11,699 nt of DNA from Thiomonas sp. (GTDB taxonomy: Bacteria; Pseudomonadota; Gammaproteobacteria; Burkholderiales; Burkholderiaceae), in the NCBI GenBank assembly GCA_027443745.1, contig DAIAZB010000709.1:1-11699 (forward strand), given 5' to 3'. A program made the position numbers and the translations under genes. Below, piece by piece: positions 5,810-11,699 of this stretch. Every line of letters starts with the position of its first letter. Position 1 is the stretch's first letter. Below the pieces are notes generated by a model. It saw only the letters and a program-made list of their open reading frames with translations, ran no database searches and was not told the DNA's origin.

Positions 5810-6649
5810 ATGCATTCGATCAACAGTGCCGAGCTTCCACAGGGCGCCTGTGACAGTCACATGCACGTCTATGACGCGAGCTTTTCGACGGTGCCGGGCG
5901 CGCGCCTCACGCCGCCCGATGCGTCGATCGAGGACTACCTGCGCATCCAGGCCCGGCTCGGTTTGCAGCGGGCCGTGGTGGTGACTCCGTCGACCTACGG
6001 AACCGATAATCGCTGCGCCCTTCGGGCTGTGGCGCGTCTCGGCGCGCGGGCTCGAGGGATCGCCGTGGTCACAGGCAGCGTCACCGAGCAGGAGTTGCGC
6101 GATCTGCACGCTGGCGGCGTGCGTGGCATTCTCTTCAATCAGGCCTTGAGTGAAGTCACGACGCTGGACGATCTGGAGGGGTTGGCCGAACGCATCGCCC
6201 CTTGGGGGTGGCACGTGCAACTGTTGCTGCGCGCAGCGGATCTTCCGCGGCTGGAAGGGCGCTTGCGCGATTTGCCCGTGCCCGTCGTGTTCGATCACCT
6301 CGGACGGCTGCCCCCGCCTGCCATGAAACACCCGGCGTTTCCCGTGCTGCAGCGGCTGCTCGCCGCCGGAGGCGCATGGGTGAAGTTGTCTGGTGCCGAT
6401 CTCGGCGGCGATATGGCCGATGCGCGGGGCCTGATCGAGCACTTCGTCAGCGTCTGGCCGGATCGCTCGCTCTGGGGCAGCAACTGGCCTCATCCGACGA
6501 GCAGCGCCGGATGGCACCCCATGCCTGACGATGGCCAACTCCTGGAGGAACTGCTCGCGGCAGTCCGCAGCCCAGCCGTGGTGGAGTGCATTCTCGCCGT
6601 CAACCCGTCGACGCTTTACGGGTTTTCAGAACACGAGGGAGGAGCATGA
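5810..6649 (+). CDS. COG3618 amidohydrolase, lactonase/lactone-isomerase type
   Basis: A 279-residue TIM-barrel amidohydrolase related to 2-pyrone-4,6-dicarboxylate lactonase (LigI), 4-sulfomuconolactone hydrolase and D-galactarolactone isomerase. Visible marks: GACDSHMHVYD (12-22) with the H17-x-H19 pair at strand 1; VVVTPSTYGTDN (56-67), a LigI/galactarolactone-isomerase-like signature; HVQLLLR with H135; VFDHLGRL with D162-H163; and LWGSNWPHP with N225 where LigI has the catalytic Asp of a TDWPHP motif. The Asn is a notable substitution that could signal a different chemistry (isomerisation) or weak activity. It follows the dehydrogenase by 19 nt and overlaps the receptor gene by ATGA. Galactarolactone/galactarate chemistry and pyrone-dicarboxylate hydrolysis are both possible; the neighbouring CHA-aldolase-like protein leans to the latter, the SMP-30 to sugar lactones. 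Confidence 0.83.
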   Translation: MHSINSAELPQGACDSHMHVYDASFSTVPGARLTPPDASIEDYLRIQARLGLQRAVVVTPSTYGTDNRCALRAVARLGARARGIAVVTGSVTEQELRDLHAGGVRGILFNQALSEVTTLDDLEGLAERIAPWGWHVQLLLRAADLPRLEGRLRDLPVPVVFDHLGRLPPPAMKHPAFPVLQRLLAAGGAWVKLSGADLGGDMADARGLIEHFVSVWPDRSLWGSNWPHPTSSAGWHPMPDDGQLLEELLAAVRSPAVVECILAVNPSTLYGFSEHEGGA

Positions 6650-7479
6650 ACTCGAGTACACGACGCCATCTCGTGACGGCCGCATTGGCGGCGCCTGTCA
6701 TGCTCGCGGCAAAAGCCCAATCGAACTGGCCTTCCCGGTCGATCGACTACGTCGCGCCCCACCTGCCCGGCGGGACGACCGACATCCTCGGTCGCTCCAT
6801 CGCTCAGGGCATCGCGGCAGGATTTCGCCAGTCGGTCACCGTGGAGAACAAGCCCAGCGCGACGGGCACGATCGGCGGCGCCTTCGTGACTTGCGCAAGG
6901 CTCGATGGCTACACGATCTTGGGCACCAAGATCGGACCACAGACCATCGTTCCCCATCTCTTGAAGGGTCTGTCCTACGACCGACTCACCGCCTATGCAC
7001 CGGTCGTGCTGGTGGGAACGATGCCGCAGGTGCTCGTCGTGGCACCGCACTCGGCCTTTCACAGCGTGCAGGATCTGGTTGTAGCCGCAAGGCAGAAGCC
7101 GAGTCAGGTCTCGTTCCTCTCAGGTGGAACCGGAGCCCTCCTGCAGATCCAGGGCCAACTGCTGCGCCTGCAGACAGGCACCCAGATGCTGCATGTGCCT
7201 CATAGCAACGACGTTCCAGCGATGCAACGTGCCATGGCCGGTCAGCTGAACTTCGCTTTCCTGCCGCTGCCGGCGGCTCTGCCGCAAGTGCAGTCGAGCA
7301 AGTTCTGGGCGCTTGCCGGCGTCAACGGGACGATTGGGCAACCGTCGATCGCCGCACGCCTCGAGCGACTCGGCGTGACCATTGCCGGCGGAACGCCACA
7401 AGTTCTCGCCAAACGCCAGTCGGCCGATTATGCCCGGTGGGGCCGTGTCATCAAGGCTGCGCATATCACGATGGGCTGA
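6646..7479 (+). CDS. Bug/TctC-type solute receptor with internal deletion
   Basis: A periplasmic tricarboxylate-type receptor, 277 residues against a usual 310-330. The signal region is MNSSTRRHLVTAALAAP to about residue 25, with a twin-arginine-like TRRHLV. The mature part starts WPSRSIDYVAPHLPGGTTDI (28-47), with VENKPSATGTIGG and DGYTILG as family marks. The C-lobe jumps from FWALAGVNG (about 220-228) to IAARLERLGVTIAGGTPQVLA and YARWGRVIKAA, skipping the roughly 50-residue PxVPTxAEAG...P-x-GTPPxxxARL segment that lines the ligand cleft. The reading frame is intact across the gap, so a shortened protein is probably made but is unlikely to bind normally. The start ATG 6646 has GGGAGGAG 5 nt upstream and overlaps the amidohydrolase stop. 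Receptor for the TctAB permease downstream. Confidence 0.82.
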   Translation: MNSSTRRHLVTAALAAPVMLAAKAQSNWPSRSIDYVAPHLPGGTTDILGRSIAQGIAAGFRQSVTVENKPSATGTIGGAFVTCARLDGYTILGTKIGPQTIVPHLLKGLSYDRLTAYAPVVLVGTMPQVLVVAPHSAFHSVQDLVVAARQKPSQVSFLSGGTGALLQIQGQLLRLQTGTQMLHVPHSNDVPAMQRAMAGQLNFAFLPLPAALPQVQSSKFWALAGVNGTIGQPSIAARLERLGVTIAGGTPQVLAKRQSADYARWGRVIKAAHITMG

Positions 7480-7496
7480 GCAACGGGACAGCGATC

Positions 7497-7719
7497 ATGA
7501 ACCGACGCTCTGTTCTCATCGTGGATGCTCGTTTAGGCGCGGCCAAGGCGGCACCGGAGACGATGACCGCCGGAACCGGCGGTCATCGTCTCCCTGCCCG
7601 ATGCCGGGGGCTTGGGCATGTGGGTACCCAAGCGCACGCCTCCCGCGCTGATTGCCCGACTGGAGAAAGGTCGCCGTGAATTCAAATTTCGAGAAGAGGT
7701 GAGCCCACCATGTACCTGA
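7497..7719 (+). pseudogene. Remnant of a second Bug/TctC receptor
   Basis: ATG 7497 opens MNRRSVLIVDARLGAA, a Bug-like signal start that degrades after about 15 residues; the frame closes at 7679. In the adjacent frame, bases 7588-7690 read VSLPDAGGLGMWVPKRTPP followed by ALIARLEKGRREFKFREE. This fits the C-lobe segment 'PxLxEAG...WxVPKGTPPAxIARLEK' of Bug receptors, and that frame ends at TGA 7717-7719, inside the SMP-30 start. Head and C-lobe piece survive, the middle is gone and the frames disagree. A perfect 18-bp hairpin sits at the junction (7556-7593). The surviving C-lobe piece is the segment missing from the receptor gene just upstream, so these may be parts of one rearranged gene or two decayed tandem ones. 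Confidence 0.55.
7556..7593. repeat. Perfect 18-bp hairpin with a 2-nt loop
   Basis: GGAGACGATGACCGCCGG (7556-7573), AA (7574-7575), then its exact reverse complement CCGGCGGTCATCGTCTCC (7576-7593). There is no T-run after it (CTGCCCGAT follows), so it is not a standard intrinsic terminator. On the transcript it would be extremely stable and separates the upstream enzyme/receptor genes from the SMP-30-TTT genes. It also marks the junction of the two Bug fragments. Possible roles: transcript processing or stabiliser, a REP-like dispersed element, or the scar of palindrome-associated deletion. Confidence 0.8.
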
Positions 7720-8645
7720 TGCACACTCCCGAAGTCCAGGATGCTGAAGTCTTCACGCGCATGCCGGAGCACCTCCGCCGCCACAAGACCGCGAGCGCCT
7801 GGGCTACGGCCAACCGGGGAGGGCTGCCAGTCGATTCCTTCCTGGAGGGGCCGGTGTTCGACGCAACTGGAAATCTTTACGTCACAGACATCCCGTTCGG
7901 GCGGATCTTCCGCATCGATCCCGCGGGCGACTGGACCCAGATTGCCGAGTACGACGGTGAGCCCAACGGCATGAAGTTTCTGAACGAGCGCGAGCTCGTG
8001 ATCACGGACTATCGCAATGGCCTCATGCGCTGCGATGTGGCGACCGGCGCGGTGTCGGCCTTGCTGGAGCGACGCAACAGCGAGCGCTTTAAGGGCGTGA
8101 ACGATCTGGTGTTCGATTCGCAAGGCAACTTGTACTTCACGGATCAGGGGCAGACCGGACTGCACGATCCCACGGGCCGGGTCTTTCGCCTGCGCCCGAA
8201 CGGATGCCTGGACATGCTTCTGGACACCATACCGAGTCCCAATGGCGTGGCGCTCTCACCCGATGAGAAAGTTCTGTATGTGGCCGTGACACGCGGCAAT
8301 GCGGTGTGGCGCGCGCCGCTGCACCCGGACGGAAGCGTGTCCAAAGTCAGCGCCTACTTCACGTCCTATGGTCCCAGCGGCCCTGACGGGCTCGCTATGG
8401 ATACTCAAGGGCGACTGGTGGTCGCCAACCCGGGGCTGGGCTATGCATGGGTTCTCAACACGCGCGCCGAACCTGTCTGGGTGCTGCGCAGTCTGACGGG
8501 GCATTCCCTGACGAACATCGCATTCGGTGGTGAGGATCACAAGACCTTGTACTGCACGGAGTCGACGAGCGGCTCGATCCTGCGCTTCAGGCTTGACGTG
8601 CCCGGCTTGCCCGTGGCGCGAGGCGATGGCCCCCAGGGTGCTTGA
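7710..8645 (+). CDS. SMP-30/gluconolactonase family lactonase
   Basis: A 311-residue six-bladed beta-propeller of the SMP-30/gluconolaconase/LRE family, which hydrolyses sugar-acid or other lactones using one divalent metal. The metal ligands expected from human SMP-30 are all present: E46 in FLEGPVFD, N178 in SPNGVALSPDE, and D226 in GPDGLAMD; N131 in GVNDLVFD is also conserved as a substrate-side residue. Repeating blade motifs GNLYVTD (54-60), GNLYFTD (139-145) and TLYCTE support the fold. ATG 7710 has AGAGGTGAG about 6 nt upstream. No signal peptide is apparent, so it is cytoplasmic. It is followed by tctB after 12 nt. It presumably opens a lactone supplied by the transporter or produced by upstream enzymes; which lactone cannot be told. 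Confidence 0.9.
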   Translation: MYLMHTPEVQDAEVFTRMPEHLRRHKTASAWATANRGGLPVDSFLEGPVFDATGNLYVTDIPFGRIFRIDPAGDWTQIAEYDGEPNGMKFLNERELVITDYRNGLMRCDVATGAVSALLERRNSERFKGVNDLVFDSQGNLYFTDQGQTGLHDPTGRVFRLRPNGCLDMLLDTIPSPNGVALSPDEKVLYVAVTRGNAVWRAPLHPDGSVSKVSAYFTSYGPSGPDGLAMDTQGRLVVANPGLGYAWVLNTRAEPVWVLRSLTGHSLTNIAFGGEDHKTLYCTESTSGSILRFRLDVPGLPVARGDGPQGA

Positions 8646-8657
8646 GCACCCGGGACC

Positions 8658-9110
8658 ATGCGCGGCGATGCCTTGCGCAACGATGCGGAGATGATGATCC
8701 TGATGGGCTTCGTGATGATTGCGATCGGCTCGACCTACTCGCTGGGGGTCCTGGGAAGGATGGGGCCAGGGTCTTTCCCCGTGGGAGTCGGCATCCTGCT
8801 CGCCCTGACCGGGGCGGCGATCATGATCGCGGCGCGGTTGCAGCGGGTTCCGGCCCCCGCTGTCCGGCGCGACTCGCCTCCGGACGAATGGCGCGGCTGG
8901 TCGTGCATCGTGGGCGGGCTGCTGGCCTTCATCGTCCTCGGGAGCTACTGGGGTTTCGTGCCGGCCATCGCGGCCATCGTAGGCATTTCCGCCATGGGCG
9001 AACGCGCTGACAAGCGCCGTGACGCCGCCTTGCGGTCACGGGCGATGGTGGCGGCTCTGGCGCTCGTGTCCTGGTGTGCGTTGAAAATGACGTTCCCCTT
9101 GTATGGATGA
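8658..9110 (+). CDS. tctB: Tripartite tricarboxylate transporter small membrane subunit TctB
   Basis: A 150-residue inner-membrane protein with four hydrophobic segments (about 12-31, 41-61, 83-110, 129-147), the normal TctB plan. The family mark is LGRMGPGSFPVGVGILLALT (32-51), the 'MGPGxFP' hairpin between TM1 and TM2. TctB pairs with the large TctA permease and a Bug/TctC receptor in secondary uptake of citrate, tartrate, terephthalate and similar carboxylates. The start ATG 8658 has only a weak ribosome-binding site (GGGAC), 12 nt after the SMP-30 stop. Its TGA (9108-9110) is interlocked with an ATG at 9107 for tctA. The gene appears intact although tctA is not. Confidence 0.85.
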   Translation: MRGDALRNDAEMMILMGFVMIAIGSTYSLGVLGRMGPGSFPVGVGILLALTGAAIMIAARLQRVPAPAVRRDSPPDEWRGWSCIVGGLLAFIVLGSYWGFVPAIAAIVGISAMGERADKRRDAALRSRAMVAALALVSWCALKMTFPLYG

Positions 9111-9118
9111 GGGCACTC

Positions 9119-10511
9119 ATGAGCGTGATGGCTGAATCGGTGTCGAGCCTGATGCAAGGCTTCGAGATTGCCTTGCAGCCCCACCATCTGTGGTGGGGCT
9201 TCGTCGGGGTGCTCATCGGCAACCTCATCGGCGCGTTGCCCGGGCTCGGCGCGCTGACGGCCATCTCAATGCTGTTGCCTCGGACCTACACCATGCATCC
9301 GATGCCGGCGGTGCTGATGCTGGCCAAGACTTTCGACGGGTCGATGTACGGCGGTGCCATTCTGCTGAACCTGCCGTCCCACGCTCCGCATGCCGTGACG
9401 GCCTCGACGGGCGCCCGAGGGCCCGCGCTAGCAAGGGCGGCACCACGCTCGGTGTGACCATGCTGTCGTCCTTTTTCGCCGCGTCGGTGGGGATCACGGT
9501 TATGGTGTTCGCTTCGCCTCGGCTCGTCGCCGTGGCCCTCAAGTTCGGTCCTGCGGATCTGCTCGCGGTCATGCTGCTCGGGCGCTTGGCCGGGGCCACA
9601 ATGTCCCGCGGATCACCGCTCAAGGGCATCGCCATGACGCTGCTCGGCCTTCCGGTCGGAACCGTGGGGACCGATGTGAACAGAGGAATCCTGCGCTTGA
9701 CCTTCGGCATGCTGGAATTGGCCGATCGTGTGGAACGGGGCGCCCTCGCGCCGGGCGTGTTCGGCGTGGCGCATTTCCTGCTCCGCGTGAACCGCGTGCA
9801 CGCGATCCAGTCGAGCGTGATGATGAATCTCGGTTTGCGGGGCGTCATGCCCAGCAAGGCCGACTTGAAGTTCGCGTTCTGGCCCGTGGTTCGCGGTACG
9901 CTGGTCGGTGTCTTGTTTGGGGCCATGCCGGGAACAGGGGACCGACCTTGACGACCTTCATCTCCTATGCGCTGGAGCGCCGGGTTTCGTGCCATCCCAA
10001 GCGCTTCGGCCAAGGCGCGCTCGAGGGCGTCGCCGCCCCAGAGGCCGCGTCCCATTCCAAGACGCAGGTCGACTTTATTCCCATGATGAGCCTGGGCATT
10101 CCGGGTGATGCGGTGATGGCGCTGATCTTCGGCGCGCCGCTCATCCAGGGAGTGCCGTCCGGGCCGGGGATCATCGCCCAGCACGCGGGCATTTTCTGGG
10201 GCCTGGTGGCGGGCTTCTGCGTTGGCAATGTGTTGCTGTTGATCCTGAACGTGCCGAGGATCGGGGACTGGGTGAAAATGCTTAAGGCGCCGTACCGCCT
10301 GCTGTTTCTCGCGGCCATGTTCTTCGTGGCGATTGGGGTGTGCAGCACGAACAATCAACTGTTCGATGTCGGCGAGGTGCTGTTCTTCGGCACTGTCGGC
10401 GCCTTGCTCATGGCCTTGGACTTTCCCGTGGCGCCGATCCGGTTGGGCTGTGTGTTGGGTGAAGGCAACTTCCGGCACGCGCAGCGCGCGCGCAACCCGG
10501 CGCAGGCGTGA
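9119..10511 (+). pseudogene. tctA: TctA large permease subunit, broken by two frameshifts
   Basis: Three consecutive frames together reconstruct one TctA of about 460 residues. Segment 1 (from ATG 9119, GAGGG 5 nt upstream) covers WWGFVGVLIGNLIGALPGLG, the TctA hallmark, to LLNLPSHAPHAVTAS. The frame then slips near 9406, where adding one G would give ASDGRPRARASKGGTTLG and restore the conserved DG. Segment 2 runs to FGAMPGTG near 9938, where the next frame resumes PTLTTFISYALERR; a 2-nt excess or 1-nt loss in a GGGG run explains it. Segment 3 includes FIPMMSLGIPGDAVMALIFG and ends LGCVLGEGNFRHAQRA, about 35-40 residues short of the usual C-terminus and lacking the 'PMxEEN' residues. As written the permease cannot be made. 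Sequencing error at G runs is the main alternative for the two slips. The next gene overlaps by GTGA. Confidence 0.82.
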
Positions 10512-11584
10512 GCGATCTGCCCGCGCGCTGCGGCGATCCGTCCATGGCCGAAGCCTCTTCGCTCCATCACCCGGTGCACGAGGCGTGGTTGCTGCAGCGG
10601 CAGGAAGACGCACTGCTGCCGGATCTGCCCATCGTCGACGCTCACCATCACCTTTGGGACCGTCCGCAGGGCCGCTATCTCGCCGGCGAATTCTCGCGTG
10701 ACCTGGCAACTGGACATCGGGTGATCGCCAGTGTCTACGTGCAGTGCCGGTCGATGTTGCGCCGACAGGGGCCGGATTCGATGAAGCCCGTCGGTGAGGT
10801 CGAGTTCGCGAACGGTGTTGCCGCCATGTTCGATAGGGGCGACTACGGCGCCGCCCGTGCCTGCGCGGCAATCGTCGCAGGCGCCGATCTCACGCTGGGG
10901 CGGGAACTCCCCGACGTGCTCGAGGCCATGCTGATGGTGTCGGGCGGGCGCGTTCGCGGGATTCGCAATCCGCTTGCGTGGCACGCAAGTGCGCAAGTGC
11001 GCTCGACCCCGCTGCCGCCGCCGCGAGATTTGATGTCGGCGCACGCGTTTCGCGAGGGTTGCGCCGTTCTGGCCCAATTCGGGTTGGTGCTGGATGCTTG
11101 GGTCTACCACACGCAACTGGATGCGTTGTTCGACCTGGCGGTCCGGTTTCCGGAATTGACGGTCGTCATCGATCATTTCGGCGGGCCGTTGGGCGTGGGC
11201 CCCTACGCGGGGCGAAGGAACGAGGTTCGGGAGGTGTGGAAGCGAAGCATCGCGCGCCTTGCCGAGCTTCCCAATACCAGGATCAAGCTCGGTGGTGCCG
11301 GCATGAAGGTTTTCGGTTTCGATTTCGCGGCGCGGGCGCTTCCCCCGTCATCCGATGAACTGGCACGGGCTTGGAGACCCTACTTCGAGGCCTGCGTCGA
11401 GCAGTTCGGGGTCGATCGTTGCATGGTCGAAAGCAATTTCCCTGTCGACAAGGGAATGTTCAGCTACGCGACCGTTTTGAATGCTTTCAAACGGTTGGTG
11501 CAAGGCGCTTCTCACGACGAGCAGATGGCTCTGTTTAACCGCACGGCGGCGTCAACTTACGGCGTCGATCTCTTTGAGCGCTGA
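10508..11584 (+). CDS. COG3618 amidohydrolase (second copy, longer subfamily)
   Basis: A TIM-barrel amidohydrolase of up to 358 residues in the lactonase/metal-dependent hydrolase group COG3618. Marks: LPIVDAHHHLWDRP (40-53) with H46-x-H48, VYVQCRSMLRRQGP and PVGEVEFANGVAAM, typical of a Burkholderiales subfamily, then GIRNPLAW, TVVIDHFGGPLGVGPYAG, TRIKLGGAGMKVFG and CMVESNFPVDKGMFSY. The SNFPVDKG box carries Asn where fuconolactonase/LigI relatives have a catalytic Asp (SDWP/TDWP). GTG 10508 overlaps the tctA stop by 4 nt; ATG 10544 (12 codons on) is an equally good start, and neither has a strong ribosome-binding site. It is only distantly similar to the amidohydrolase at 5810 (different length and motifs), so it is not a recent duplicate. 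Substrate unknown, presumably a lactone or cyclic acid of the same pathway. Confidence 0.83.
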   Translation: MSDLPARCGDPSMAEASSLHHPVHEAWLLQRQEDALLPDLPIVDAHHHLWDRPQGRYLAGEFSRDLATGHRVIASVYVQCRSMLRRQGPDSMKPVGEVEFANGVAAMFDRGDYGAARACAAIVAGADLTLGRELPDVLEAMLMVSGGRVRGIRNPLAWHASAQVRSTPLPPPRDLMSAHAFREGCAVLAQFGLVLDAWVYHTQLDALFDLAVRFPELTVVIDHFGGPLGVGPYAGRRNEVREVWKRSIARLAELPNTRIKLGGAGMKVFGFDFAARALPPSSDELARAWRPYFEACVEQFGVDRCMVESNFPVDKGMFSYATVLNAFKRLVQGASHDEQMALFNRTAASTYGVDLFER

Positions 11585-11676
11585 GTGGGCAGATTGCTCC
11601 GTTGCTCGGGTCTCGGCGCGGCACCAGTCGCAGGCCCAGAAGAGGCGCCGGTATCGCTTGCGTTGAAACGGAGGTC

Positions 11677-11694
11677 CGTCAGTTCTGACTGACG
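11677..11694. repeat. Short hairpin past the operon end
   Basis: CGTCAGT (11677-11683), loop TCTG, ACTGACG (11688-11694): a perfect 7-bp stem, 93 nt after the last stop of the operon. The following bases (AATGC) leave the window before any T-run could be seen, so a terminator is possible but not shown. The rest of 11585-11699 has no gene I recognise. Confidence 0.4.
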
Positions 11695-11699
11695 AATGC

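Noticed and set aside
7556..7593. Intrinsic terminator.
   Set aside because: The stem is perfect but no T-run follows on either strand and the operon appears to continue, so I list it only as a hairpin repeat.
9400..9950. Programmed ribosomal frameshifting in tctA.
   Set aside because: No slippery heptamer of the X-XXY-YYZ type at 9406, no known precedent in TctA, and two separate events would be needed; decay or sequencing error is simpler, though the GGGG run at the second spot deserves a look.
9225..10871. A 548-codon open frame on the minus strand across tctA and the second amidohydrolase.
   Set aside because: Its product is extremely rich in Arg, Pro, Ser and Ala with no recognisable motif, as expected for the antisense frame of GC-rich genes; the plus strand carries clear TctA and amidohydrolase motifs.
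1..11699. tRNA, rRNA, CRISPR array or riboswitch.
   Set aside because: No cloverleaf-like segment with CCA-type acceptor ends, no regularly spaced direct repeats, and no conserved aptamer pattern were seen on either strand.

Overview
The window reads as chromosomal DNA of a high-GC betaproteobacterium, most likely Burkholderiales (Comamonadaceae or Alcaligenaceae type). This rests on the GC-rich coding style, the GyrB C-terminus at the left edge, and an operon built around Bug-type solute receptors and a tripartite tricarboxylate transporter (TTT), families that are greatly expanded in that order. No genus can be fixed from the sequence alone.

Layout: 1-140 is the 3' end of gyrB. 141-990 carries no intact gene; it holds a weak terminator-like repeat, a probable remnant of the C-terminus of a type I restriction HsdM protein, and a 16-nt palindrome. 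987-1036 is an AT-rich regulatory block, followed by a decayed leader (1037-1432) and an intact MFS transporter of the sugar/acid-porter type (1433-2875). A convergent LysR-type regulator lies at 2939-3850 (minus). A second copy of the regulatory block (3840-3889) overlaps the LysR start codon and faces a long plus-strand operon.

The operon (about 3980-11584) encodes, in order: a 42-aa relic with a Bug/Tat-like signal start; an RraA-fold HMG/CHA-aldolase-like protein; an NAD-type D-2-hydroxyacid dehydrogenase; a COG3618 amidohydrolase (lactonase type); a Bug receptor with an internal deletion; the remains of a second Bug gene carrying a perfect 18-bp hairpin; an SMP-30/gluconolactonase; TctB; TctA broken by two apparent frameshifts; and a second COG3618 amidohydrolase. 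Most junctions are 4-nt ATGA/GTGA overlaps or gaps under 20 nt, so it was built as one transcript.

How the genes may work together (inference): LysR senses a metabolite and controls both its own divergent operon and the MFS gene through the paired operator. A carboxylated lactone or sugar-acid lactone is imported by the TTT system or the MFS carrier. It is opened by lactonases (SMP-30 and amidohydrolases), oxidised or reduced by the dehydrogenase, and cleaved by the RraA-type aldolase to pyruvate plus a 2-oxoacid. No complete known pathway is present, so the substrate is open.

A second theme is decay. Within one operon, at least four transport-related ORFs (a 42-aa relic, a shortened Bug, a Bug remnant and a frameshifted tctA) are broken, while the enzymes look intact. 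Either the TTT arm is being lost and the MFS carrier has taken over, or some frameshifts are assembly errors.
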